A DNA stretch of 64,000 nt from CAWKCE01 sp032127035 (GTDB lineage: Bacteria > Actinomycetota > Actinomycetes > JAHEKZ01): NCBI GenBank assembly GCA_963848085.1, contig CAWKCE010000003.1:744001-808000 (forward strand), in the 5' to 3' direction. Made by a program: the position numbers and the translations under genes. Of the stretch, positions 44,944 to 51,835 are shown piece by piece. A model generated the notes under the pieces. That model was not told the origin of the DNA. It saw only the letters and a list, made by a program, of their open reading frames with translations, and searched no databases. How positions within the stretch are numbered: position 1 is the first letter of the stretch; the number at the start of each line of letters is the position of its first letter.

Positions 44944-44951
44944 GGCGTCGC

Positions 44952-44957
44952 TAGGCT
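44952..44957 (+). promoter_or_regulatory. -10 box of the ureohydrolase gene
   Basis: TAGGCT ends 6 nt before the GTG at 44964. With no ribosome binding site in the 20-bp gap after mmsA, a leaderless message is likely. Confidence 0.5.
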
Positions 44958-44963
44958 GGCCGC

Positions 44964-46004
44964 GTGACGCGATACGGCCCCATGTTCGGCCCCGACATCA
45001 CCTTCCTCGGCGTTCCCGCCTGCGATCTCGGCGAACCGGCGACCTTCGCCGCGGCAGACGCGGTCATCGTGGGAGCCCCGTTCGACGGAGGCACGTCGAA
45101 CCGTCCAGGCGCGCGGTTCGGTCCGATGGCCATGCGTGCCACGGACTACCTGCCGCACGACGGCGTCCGTCCGCACATGGCGCTCCGGGTCGAGGCGCTG
45201 CAGACGGACCTGACGGTTGTTGACGCCGGCGACCTCGAGACCTACTCGGGGGACGTCGTCCGGAGCTGCCGAGTCATCGAGGACGCCGTGGCGGGCATTG
45301 CCGACGCCGGGAAGATCCCGGTGGTCCTGGGCGGCGACCACACCGTCACCTGGCCGAACGTCACTGGGGTGGCGCGGGCTCTCGGGTACGGGCGGGTGTC
45401 GGTGATCCACTTCGACGCCCACGCCGACACCGGCGACATCGAGTTCGGCTCGCTGTACGGCCACGGGCAGCCGATGCGGCGGCTGATCGAGTCCGGTGCG
45501 GCCCGCGGGGACCGGTTCCTCCAGCTGGGCCTTCGCGGGTACTGGCCAGGCCCCGAGACGCTCGACTGGATGGCCGACCAGGGCATGCGGTCGTTTCACA
45601 TGAGCGAGATCGTCGCCAAGGGCCTGGACCCGGTGCTCGACGAGGCGTTCGCTCTCGCGACCGACGACTGCGACGGCGTGTTCCTGTCGGTCGACATCGA
45701 CGTCTGCGACCCCGGACACGCCCCGGGGACCGGAACCCCGGAGCCGGGCGGACTGACCGCCCGGCAGCTGCTGGACGCGGTGTCGCGCATCTGCCAGGAC
45801 CTCCCGGTCGTCGGAGTCGACGTCGTCGAGGTCGCGCCGCCCTACGACCATGCCGAGATCACCGCCTACCTGGGCAACCGCGTCGTCCTGGAGGCGCTGT
45901 CCGGGATCGCGCGTCGGCGCCGCGACCTTGCCACCGGGTCCCGGTGGGATCGGGCGACGCCGCTCCTCGAGGGCCGTGGCACCGACCGGCGTTCGGCCGA
46001 CTGA
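44964..46004 (+). CDS. speB: agmatinase/guanidino acid hydrolase (ureohydrolase)
   Basis: A 346-residue binuclear-manganese enzyme of the arginase family. Metal ligands are in GGDHTVTWP, HFDAHADTGD and SVDIDVCDPGHAPGTGTPEP. Agmatinase would release putrescine and urea from agmatine, feeding the surrounding pathway; guanidinobutyrase (4-guanidinobutyrate to GABA) is an alternative with the same motifs. It ends the catabolic unit; the small-peptide array follows. Confidence 0.88.
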   Translation: MTRYGPMFGPDITFLGVPACDLGEPATFAAADAVIVGAPFDGGTSNRPGARFGPMAMRATDYLPHDGVRPHMALRVEALQTDLTVVDAGDLETYSGDVVRSCRVIEDAVAGIADAGKIPVVLGGDHTVTWPNVTGVARALGYGRVSVIHFDAHADTGDIEFGSLYGHGQPMRRLIESGAARGDRFLQLGLRGYWPGPETLDWMADQGMRSFHMSEIVAKGLDPVLDEAFALATDDCDGVFLSVDIDVCDPGHAPGTGTPEPGGLTARQLLDAVSRICQDLPVVGVDVVEVAPPYDHAEITAYLGNRVVLEALSGIARRRRDLATGSRWDRATPLLEGRGTDRRSAD

Positions 46005-46020
46005 CCGGGCATCACGTCAC

Positions 46021-46047
46021 GTAGTCAACGAATTACTGAGCGTTCAC
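46021..46047 (+). promoter_or_regulatory. upstream element A of the peptide array
   Basis: GTAGTCA (46021-46027), 14 nt, GTTCAC (46042-46047). The end lies 115 nt before the start of the first peptide gene. Element B matches it over about 50 bp, including CTGAGnGTTCAC and GGCGnCCTnACG. Confidence 0.6.
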
Positions 46048-46161
46048 TCTCCTGGGCGCCTCACGCGGCCCCGAATCCCGCGATATCCCACTGCGGGGGG
46101 AACTGGCGGCACGCCGTCGCCATCCTTGCGCGGTTCCGTTGGTCCTGGGAAGGGGACAGCC

Positions 46162-46265
46162 ATGAGGAAAGTCGTGCGGGAGACGGTGGTTCGCGGCAGT
46201 GCCGCGGCTGCCGGCCGCACGTGGTTGGCCTGACCGTCGTCAGCAGGCTGGTCGGAACGCCGTAG
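46162..46265 (+). pseudogene. peptide copy 1, frameshifted
   Basis: The ATG at 46162 follows GGGAAGGGGA, as in the intact copies. The frame reads MRKVVRETVVRGSAAAAG then RTWLA and stops at 46233 (23 residues). Shifting frame at about 46221 continues with VGLTVVSRLVGTP to a stop at 46265, which resembles the VGLVALVSVVGAG part of copy 2. So a small insertion or deletion has broken the gene; the K-W ending is lost. A functional 23-residue peptide is less likely. Confidence 0.6.
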
Positions 46266-46296
46266 TCATTTCGTGCTAATCCGAACAGCCGTTCAT
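46262..46296 (+). promoter_or_regulatory. upstream element C of the peptide array
   Basis: GTAGTCA (46262-46268), a 22-nt spacer, then GTTCAT (46291-46296), 104 nt before the start of copy 2. The spacer is 8 nt longer than in elements A and B, so the match is weaker. Confidence 0.45.
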
Positions 46297-46399
46297 CGGG
46301 GGATCCGTCGGATCGATGTATCAGTGTGGGGCGTCGCGACCGTCGAGGTCGACTTCGCCGCCCCGCCCGAACATCGATCAAGAGTGGGAAAGGGGAGCG

Positions 46400-46504
46400 A
46401 TGAAGAAGATCACGACTGAGGTCGTCGTCCGCGGCAGTGCCGCAGCGGTCGGCCTGGTTGCACTGGTGTCGGTCGTTGGTGCCGGCGTCAAGTGGAACAA
46501 CTAG
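46400..46504 (+). CDS. small hydrophobic peptide, copy 2 (34 residues)
   Basis: Reads MKKITTEVVVRGSAAAV then GLVALVSVVGAGVKWNN. The first 11 residues are mildly basic (K2, K3, R11, with E7), residues 12-29 are hydrophobic and small, and the end is K-W-N-N. It is nearly identical to copy 4 (two differences). A strong GGGAAAGGGGAG precedes the ATG. The leader carries a GC-rich inverted repeat similar to that of copy 4. It forms a two-gene unit with copy 3, 15 nt downstream. Family not recognised; possibilities are a membrane peptide, secreted signal, toxin or bacteriocin. Confidence 0.8.
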   Translation: MKKITTEVVVRGSAAAVGLVALVSVVGAGVKWNN

Positions 46505-46519
46505 GCCAAGGAGGACGTC

Positions 46520-46621
46520 ATGGACTCCTTCAGGAGCCGTGTGATGACTCGCGTCATCATCAGCTCCGGCTCCCTGGCCACCCTCGCATGGGTGGTGGGG
46601 GCGGGGCGGAAGTGGAAGTAG
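46520..46621 (+). CDS. small hydrophobic peptide, copy 3 (33 residues)
   Basis: Reads MDSFRSRVMTRVIISSG then SLATLAWVVGAGRKWK. It diverges in the first half but keeps a hydrophobic core and the ending VGAGxKW, here with extra basic residues. An almost perfect ribosome binding site AAGGAGG (46508-46514) lies 5 nt before the ATG, strong evidence that this tiny gene is translated. It is co-transcribed with copy 2 and followed at once by a hairpin. Confidence 0.78.
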   Translation: MDSFRSRVMTRVIISSGSLATLAWVVGAGRKWK

Positions 46622-46632
46622 CTCACTGCTGG

Positions 46633-46666
46633 TCGGCCGCTGGGCGTCCATTCGCCCGGCGGCCGA
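46633..46666 (+). terminator. hairpin after peptide copies 2 and 3
   Basis: TCGGCCGCTGGGCG (46633-46646), loop TCCATT, CGCCCGGCGGCCGA (46653-46666): a 14-bp stem with one G-U pair, flanked by CTCAC and GTGAG. No T-run follows. It begins 11 nt after the stop of copy 3. Confidence 0.7.
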
Positions 46667-46715
46667 GCGGTGAGGCACGCCGGAGGGAAGGCTCCGCGCG
46701 GGATCGTCACTTCAT

Positions 46716-46742
46716 GTAGTCACTCGATCGCTGAGTGTTCAC
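46716..46742 (+). promoter_or_regulatory. upstream element B of the peptide array
   Basis: GTAGTCA (46716-46722), 14 nt, GTTCAC (46737-46742), ending 113 nt before the start of copy 4. Same spacing inside the element and to the gene as element A. Confidence 0.6.
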
Positions 46743-46854
46743 CTAGGTGGCGGCCTAACGGGGCCAGGCCCGGCGGCGATGAAGGGGTGGGGCGCACGCG
46801 GTCGAAGTCCTCGACCGCCCCGCGCCAGGGTCGCAGAACTGGGGAAGGGGAGAA

Positions 46855-46959
46855 ATGAAGAAGATCACGACTGAGGTCGTCGTCCGCGGCAGTGCCGCAG
46901 CGGTCGGCCTGGCAGCGCTGGTTTCGGTCGTCGGCGCCGGCGTCAAGTGGAACGCGTGA
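46855..46959 (+). CDS. small hydrophobic peptide, copy 4 (34 residues)
   Basis: Reads MKKITTEVVVRGSAAAV then GLAALVSVVGAGVKWNA, differing from copy 2 only at position 20 (V to A) and the last residue (N to A). The nucleotide sequences differ mostly at synonymous sites, for example GTGTCG against GTTTCG, so the peptide sequence has been kept by selection or by recent duplication with drift. GGGGAAGGGGAG precedes the ATG. A leader inverted repeat GGTCGA ... TCGACC within GGGGCG ... CGCCCC lies about 30-60 nt upstream. Confidence 0.8.
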   Translation: MKKITTEVVVRGSAAAVGLAALVSVVGAGVKWNA

Positions 46960-47124
46960 GGGGGTCCGGCATGGACCACGTCACCGCAGGCCCGGGAGGG
47001 CGCTCAGGCCGCCCAGGCGAAGCAGCGGAACCGGCATCTGGCCGGAGATGGCTGTAGAAGGACCGCGCACGGCCGAGCTGCATGTCGCTGCTCGGCAGGG
47101 GGATCTGAAGGGACGTGGGGACAG

Positions 47125-47277
47125 ATGAAGCGATTCATCAATCGGGGCGTCATCGGTGGCGGCATGTCGGCCGTCGGCCTGACCGCCCTGGCATCGGTGC
47201 TTGGCGCCGGGGTCAAGTGGGGCTTCGTGAGCGAGGTCGTCGAGTACATCATCTGCGGGGTGAAGTGGCTCGGCTAG
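47125..47277 (+). CDS. small hydrophobic peptide, copy 5 (50 residues)
   Basis: The longest member. It starts MKRFINRGVIGGGMSAVGLT, continues ALASVLGAGVKWGFVSEVVE and ends YIICGVKWLG. The core AVGLxALxSVxGAGVKW matches copies 2 and 4, but a 20-residue tail follows that ends in a second G-V-K-W after the only cysteine of the family. No GTAGTCA element is seen before it, so it may be read together with copy 4; GGGGACAG lies just upstream of the ATG. A terminator follows 16 nt after the stop. Confidence 0.78.
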   Translation: MKRFINRGVIGGGMSAVGLTALASVLGAGVKWGFVSEVVEYIICGVKWLG

Positions 47278-47293
47278 ATGCCAGCGTGACAGA

Positions 47294-47337
47294 GGGCGAT
47301 CGGCGGCGGGTGACCGGCGCCGATCGCCCCTTGTCTT
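47294..47337 (+). terminator. terminator closing the peptide array
   Basis: GGGCGATCGGCG (47294-47305), a 12-nt loop and CGCCGATCGCCC (47318-47329) form a perfect 12-bp stem, followed by CTTGTCTT. This is the best rho-independent terminator in the window. Confidence 0.85.
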
Positions 47338-47492
47338 CCGGCGTAGCCGGCGGCCGGCCCGGCGCGGCGTTCACCCGTTTGGCGGACCAACGTGTCGGCG
47401 CCCAGGACGACAACTCATAGGGGTGCCTCCGGCGGGTCGCCGGGGGTTAGGCAACTGACGCCACGGGGAGGGACGGACATGAGATTCCGAGC

Positions 47493-49688
47493 GTGTCGTC
47501 CGTCGCCGCCCAGGGGTCGGTCCTCAACACCGGACTCGGCATGGCGCTGACCCCACCGCCGGGAGCCGCGCGGCCCCTCATGGGGCCCCCGGGCCGCCGG
47601 ATCACCGGGTTCAACCTCTACGTGCACAGCGTGATCGCCGTGGGGTTCATCTCGGCAGCAATCGTGCTGGCCCAGCCTGGCCAGTGGCTGCAGGAGGCGC
47701 CAAGCCAGTGGCAGGTCCTGGGAATCATGACCATCGCACTGGTGGTCGGCGAGCTCCGCCCCATCCCGATCTCCCGCGGCGGGGACAACACGGACTACAT
47801 CACGATCTCGACGACCTTCGCCGTCGCGCTGGTGATCCTCGGCCCGGTCGGGGTCGCCATCATCGCCCAATGTCTGGCCGTGGTGCTCGACTACGTGCCT
47901 AACCGGTCGCGGCCGCGGAACCTGCTGTTCAACGTCTCTCAGTACGCGCTGACGGTGATCGCCGCCCGTGGGGTCTACAGCCTGGTCTCCGGGGTGCCCT
48001 TCGCCGGCCCCTACGAGGTGTACCAGCCGAGCGACGTGCGGTGCCTCGTTGCCGGCTTCTTGGCTGGGCTTACCTTCCTGGCCGTCAACCACGCGCTCAT
48101 CTCCACCGTGGTGGCGCTCCAGCGCGGCTTGGCGGTGTGGGGGGTCATCGTCGCCGACATCAAGTTCCAGTCGTTGACCTCGGCGGTGCTCGTGTCGATG
48201 GGCCCGATGGCTGCGCTGGTGGTCGAGACGCAGTGGCTGATGTTGCCTCTGCTCGGCGCCCCGCTCATTGCCGTCTACCGCAGCGCCGAGCTTGCCGTCG
48301 ACCGAGAACGGCAGGCGAAGCACGACAGCCTGACCGGGCTGGCAAACCGAGAGCTGTTCCGGGAGCGCTCGATCCCCGCCCTGCACCAGGCGCAGCGAAC
48401 CGGGCAGAAGCTGGCGATCATGATGATCGACCTCGACCACTTCAAGAACATCAACGACACCCTGGGCCACCAGGTGGGCGACGAGCTGATCATCGAGGTG
48501 GCCCGGCGGATTGACGAGGCCAAGCCGGTGGGGGCGACGGTCGCCCGGCTTGGCGGGGACGAGTTCGCGGTTCTCCTTCCCGATGTTCCCGACCAGTCCG
48601 TCGCGGAGGATGTCGCTACCTATTTGCTGTCGGTGCTGAGCAAGTCGTTCGCGGCTGGCGGCGTCCGGCTGGCGGTCCAAGGCAGCATCGGCATCTCGAT
48701 CGCCCCGGACCACGGCGACGATGTGCACACCTTGATGAAATGCGCCGACATTGCGCTGTACGAGGCAAAGCGGGAGCGTGCCCGCTACTTCGCGTACCGG
48801 CCCGAGGACGATGTCGTGAACACTCCCCAGCGCCTGTCCCTCGTGGCCGAGCTGCTGTCCGCAGTCGATGAGGGGCAGCTCTTCCTGGAGTACCAGCCCA
48901 AGCTGGACCTGACGTCGGGCCGGATCGTCGGCGTTGAGGCACTGGTTCGTTGGAACCATCCCACCCGCGGCATCATGCGACCGGACGACTTCATCCCGCT
49001 GGCGGAGAGCACCGGCCTGATCAGTCCCATCACCTGGTTCGTCGTCGACCGGTCCCTCCGCCAGGTGCGCGAGTGGAACGCCCGGGGCATCGACATGTCC
49101 ATGGCGATCAACCTGTCGGTCCGCCACCTCACCGACATGAGCCTGCCGGACCGGATCGCGATCGCGCTGTCGCGGTGGAACGTGGCGCCCGACCGGTTGG
49201 TGATCGAGGTCACCGAGTCGAGCGTCATGACTGACCCAAAGCGCGCCATCGGCGTGATCCAGCACCTCCGCCGCATCGGCGTGTCTGTGGCGGTGGACGA
49301 CTACGGCACCGGCCAGACGTCGTTGGCCTACCTGCGCCGGCTGGACATCGACGAGCTGAAGATCGACCGATCGTTCGTCATGAAGCTGGACAAGGGATCG
49401 AGCGACGCGATCATCGTGCGGTCCACCATCGAGCTCGGGCACAACCTCGGGTTGCGGATCGTGGCCGAAGGCATCGAGGACGCCGAGACCCTGGCCTGGC
49501 TCACCGACCTCGGCTGCGACATCGGTCAGGGCTACTTCATCGGACGACCGATGAGCGCCGAAGCCGTGGGCGTCCTCATTGCCGACGGCACATCGGCGTT
49601 GCCCGGTTCCGTCGGTGACCCGGCGCCAGCGGCGACCGGACACCGTGACGAGGCGACGGGCCGACTCCGGCTCGTCGAACGAGGGTAG
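47493..49688 (+). CDS. membrane-bound GGDEF-EAL cyclic di-GMP enzyme
   Basis: A 731-residue protein with an N-terminal membrane region of about seven hydrophobic segments (about 40-275), then a GGDEF domain with an intact G354-GDEF active site and an EAL domain with E482-A-L, DDYGTG and a C-terminal GQGYFIGRPM. Both synthesis and breakdown of cyclic di-GMP are therefore possible. The layout resembles membrane GGDEF-EAL proteins such as Streptomyces RmdB. GTG 47493 is the likely start, though GGGGAGGGA lies somewhat far upstream. It follows the peptide array and precedes a DUF5317 gene by 13 bp. Confidence 0.88.
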   Translation: MSSVAAQGSVLNTGLGMALTPPPGAARPLMGPPGRRITGFNLYVHSVIAVGFISAAIVLAQPGQWLQEAPSQWQVLGIMTIALVVGELRPIPISRGGDNTDYITISTTFAVALVILGPVGVAIIAQCLAVVLDYVPNRSRPRNLLFNVSQYALTVIAARGVYSLVSGVPFAGPYEVYQPSDVRCLVAGFLAGLTFLAVNHALISTVVALQRGLAVWGVIVADIKFQSLTSAVLVSMGPMAALVVETQWLMLPLLGAPLIAVYRSAELAVDRERQAKHDSLTGLANRELFRERSIPALHQAQRTGQKLAIMMIDLDHFKNINDTLGHQVGDELIIEVARRIDEAKPVGATVARLGGDEFAVLLPDVPDQSVAEDVATYLLSVLSKSFAAGGVRLAVQGSIGISIAPDHGDDVHTLMKCADIALYEAKRERARYFAYRPEDDVVNTPQRLSLVAELLSAVDEGQLFLEYQPKLDLTSGRIVGVEALVRWNHPTRGIMRPDDFIPLAESTGLISPITWFVVDRSLRQVREWNARGIDMSMAINLSVRHLTDMSLPDRIAIALSRWNVAPDRLVIEVTESSVMTDPKRAIGVIQHLRRIGVSVAVDDYGTGQTSLAYLRRLDIDELKIDRSFVMKLDKGSSDAIIVRSTIELGHNLGLRIVAEGIEDAETLAWLTDLGCDIGQGYFIGRPMSAEAVGVLIADGTSALPGSVGDPAPAATGHRDEATGRLRLVERG

Positions 49689-49701
49689 GGGAGAGGGCGC
49701 C

Positions 49702-50475
49702 ATGCTGGTACTGGCTTGCGGGGTGCTGGCGATTCTGTCGCCGGCGGTGTTCGGCGGAGACCTCCGCCGTCTGGGCATGGTCCGTTTCCGGCTGGTGTGG
49801 CTCCCGGTGCTCGCGCTCGTGGCACAGGTCGTGATCATCGAGGTGGTGCCGCAGGCCCCGGCGGCCCTTCTGGAGGGCATCCACCTGGCCACCTACGTGG
49901 CAGCAATCGCCTTCATCGCCGCGAACTGGCGCATCCCTGGCCTGCTCGTCGTCGCGTTCGGGGGTCTGCTGAACGGCGTCACGATCGCCCTGAACGACGG
50001 CACACTTCCGGCGTCGCTGGACGCAATGCGCGCTGCCGGGCTGCCGGTGTCCGACAGCGAGTTCATCAACTCCGCCGTCCTGGCCGACCCTGTCCTTCCT
50101 CTGTTCGGCGACATCTTCGTGTGGCCAGAGCCGCTTCCCCTGGCGAACGTCTACAGCTTCGGCGACGTGATCATCGTGCTCGGCGTCGCCTATGCGGCCA
50201 ACAAGATCGCCGGTTCGCGCTGGGTCCGCAAGCCGTGGGAGGTCCCGGGTGTCGAGTCCGAGCACTCCGACTCCGAGGCCGACTTGCTTGCCGGCGGGGT
50301 ACAGCCGGAGCAGCCCGTCTCGGCAGGCACCGCAACGCGGTCTTCGGCCGACTCGGCCGCCGTCGGCTTCGCACCACTCGAGTCGTTGACGCCGCTGCAG
50401 CAGCGCCTGGCTGCTCTCCGTCCGGACGTCTCCGCCGTCGCCTCTCGAGGATCCGGGACCGTCAGGCACTTCTGA
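49702..50475 (+). CDS. DUF5317 family membrane protein
   Basis: A 257-residue protein with five or six hydrophobic segments in its first 170 residues, beginning MLVLACGVLAILSPAVFGGD and including IPGLLVVAFGGLLNGVTIAL and YSFGDVIIVLGVAYAANK. The last 85 residues are hydrophilic and variable. This matches the DUF5317 family of unknown function. GGGGAGAGGG precedes the ATG. It is probably co-transcribed with the GGDEF-EAL gene. Confidence 0.82.
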   Translation: MLVLACGVLAILSPAVFGGDLRRLGMVRFRLVWLPVLALVAQVVIIEVVPQAPAALLEGIHLATYVAAIAFIAANWRIPGLLVVAFGGLLNGVTIALNDGTLPASLDAMRAAGLPVSDSEFINSAVLADPVLPLFGDIFVWPEPLPLANVYSFGDVIIVLGVAYAANKIAGSRWVRKPWEVPGVESEHSDSEADLLAGGVQPEQPVSAGTATRSSADSAAVGFAPLESLTPLQQRLAALRPDVSAVASRGSGTVRHF

Positions 50476-50593
50476 ACGGGCCTACGGCGTCTCGCCTCCC
50501 AGCGCCGACATGGGCGAACGTACGATGACTCGCACCGGGGAGGCCACGCGGGAAGTCGTCCTGAACGGCGCCTCGTCGTGAGAGGCGGATGCA

Positions 50594-51811
50594 ATGAGAA
50601 TTCTGCTGGTGGGCGCAGGTGGAGTCGGGTCGGCCGTCGTCGGGATTGCTGCCCGACGGACGTTTTTCGACGCCATGGTGGTAGCCGACTACGACCAGGG
50701 ACGGGCGGACCGAGCCGTCGCACAGGTCGACGACCCCCGGTTCCTTTCGGTCCGGGTCGACGCGTCCAACGCGGAGTCCGTGGCCGACCTGGTCCGCGAG
50801 CACCGGATCACGCACGTCCTCAACGCGGTGGACCCCCGCTTCGTGCTTCCGATCTTCAACGGCTCGCTGGCTGCCGGCGCGGACTACCTCGACATGGCCA
50901 TGTCCCTGTCGTTGCCGCATGCGCAGGAACCCCACGCGAAGACCGGAGTGAAGCTCGGCGACGAACAGTTTGCCGTGGCCGACAGGTGGGTCGCTGAGGG
51001 TCGGTTGGCGCTGGTGGGCATGGGCGTGGAGCCGGGCCTGTCGGACGTCTTCGCCCGGTACGCGCAGGACCGCCTGTTTTCGGCCATCGACGAGGTCGGG
51101 ATCCGCGACGGCGCCAACCTTGAGGTGGACGGCTACTCGTTCGCCCCGTCGTTCTCCATCTGGACGACCATCGAGGAGTGCCTCAACCCGCCGGTGGTGT
51201 GGGAGAAGGAGCGAGGGTGGTTCACCACGCCCCCGTTCTCCGAGCCGGAGGTGTTCGACTTCCCCGAGGGGATCGGTCCGGTCGAGTGCGTGAACGTCGA
51301 GCACGAGGAGGTCCTGCTCGTTCCCCGGTGGGTCGACGCCCGCCGGGTCACCTTCAAGTACGGGCTGGGCGACGAGTTCATCCAGGTCCTCCAGGTCCTG
51401 CACAAGCTGGGCCTTGACCGCACCCAGAAGGTGTCCGTCGGTGGCGTCGAAGTGTCGCCTCGCGATGTGGTGGCGGCCTTGCTCCCCGACCCGGCTGGTC
51501 TGGGAGACCGCATGCGGGGCAAGACGTGCGCGGGAACGTGGGTCACCGGCACCGGCAAGGACGGCCGGCCCAGGCAGGTCTACCTGTACCACGTCGTCGA
51601 CAACGAGTGGTCCATGCGGGAGTACGGGTCTCAGGCCGTCGTGTGGCAGACCGCGGTGAACCCGGTCGTCGCGCTGGAGCTGCTGGCCACCGGCGTGTGG
51701 AGCGGGTCCGGTGTGCTCGGCCCGGAGGCCTTCGATGCTGTGCCGTTCCTCGACGCCCTCACGGCGTACGGCGCACCATGGGGCATGCGCGAGGAGACGC
51801 CCACCGGCTAG
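50594..51811 (+). CDS. saccharopine dehydrogenase-family protein
   Basis: A 405-residue NAD(P)-dependent oxidoreductase. The Rossmann fold starts MRILLVGAGGVGSAVVGIA, with LNAVDPRFVLPIFNGSLAAG and YLDMAMSLSLP; the C-terminal part has MGVEPGLSDVFARYAQD and GMEP-like features of carboxynorspermidine/saccharopine reductases. Exact substrate is not clear; beside polyamine genes, a lysine- or polyamine-derived amino acid is reasonable. It converges on the GABA-type aminotransferase gene with 24 bp between. Confidence 0.82.
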   Translation: MRILLVGAGGVGSAVVGIAARRTFFDAMVVADYDQGRADRAVAQVDDPRFLSVRVDASNAESVADLVREHRITHVLNAVDPRFVLPIFNGSLAAGADYLDMAMSLSLPHAQEPHAKTGVKLGDEQFAVADRWVAEGRLALVGMGVEPGLSDVFARYAQDRLFSAIDEVGIRDGANLEVDGYSFAPSFSIWTTIEECLNPPVVWEKERGWFTTPPFSEPEVFDFPEGIGPVECVNVEHEEVLLVPRWVDARRVTFKYGLGDEFIQVLQVLHKLGLDRTQKVSVGGVEVSPRDVVAALLPDPAGLGDRMRGKTCAGTWVTGTGKDGRPRQVYLYHVVDNEWSMREYGSQAVVWQTAVNPVVALELLATGVWSGSGVLGPEAFDAVPFLDALTAYGAPWGMREETPTG

Positions 51812-51835
51812 CCGACGGGTGGTTGAGGCGCCGGT

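Noticed and set aside
44964..46004. Arginase rather than agmatinase
   Set aside because: Metal motifs are shared by the whole family, so arginase cannot be excluded by motif, but the polyamine context favours agmatine or guanidinobutyrate as substrate.
46970..47056. A 28-codon frame after peptide copy 4, in the place copy 3 holds after copy 2
   Set aside because: Its sequence is Gly/Pro/Arg-rich with no hydrophobic core and no K-W ending, so it is not a family member.
47400..47478. Possible cyclic di-GMP riboswitch before the GGDEF-EAL gene (GGCAA, GACGC and CACGGGG in order)
   Set aside because: The words occur too close together and the intervening stem of the known aptamer is missing; probably chance in GC-rich sequence.
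47415..49892. An 825-codon open frame on the minus strand opposite the GGDEF-EAL gene
   Set aside because: It mirrors a clear GGDEF-EAL protein, is rich in His, Arg, Asp and Gln as expected of antisense frames in GC-rich DNA, and shows no domain.
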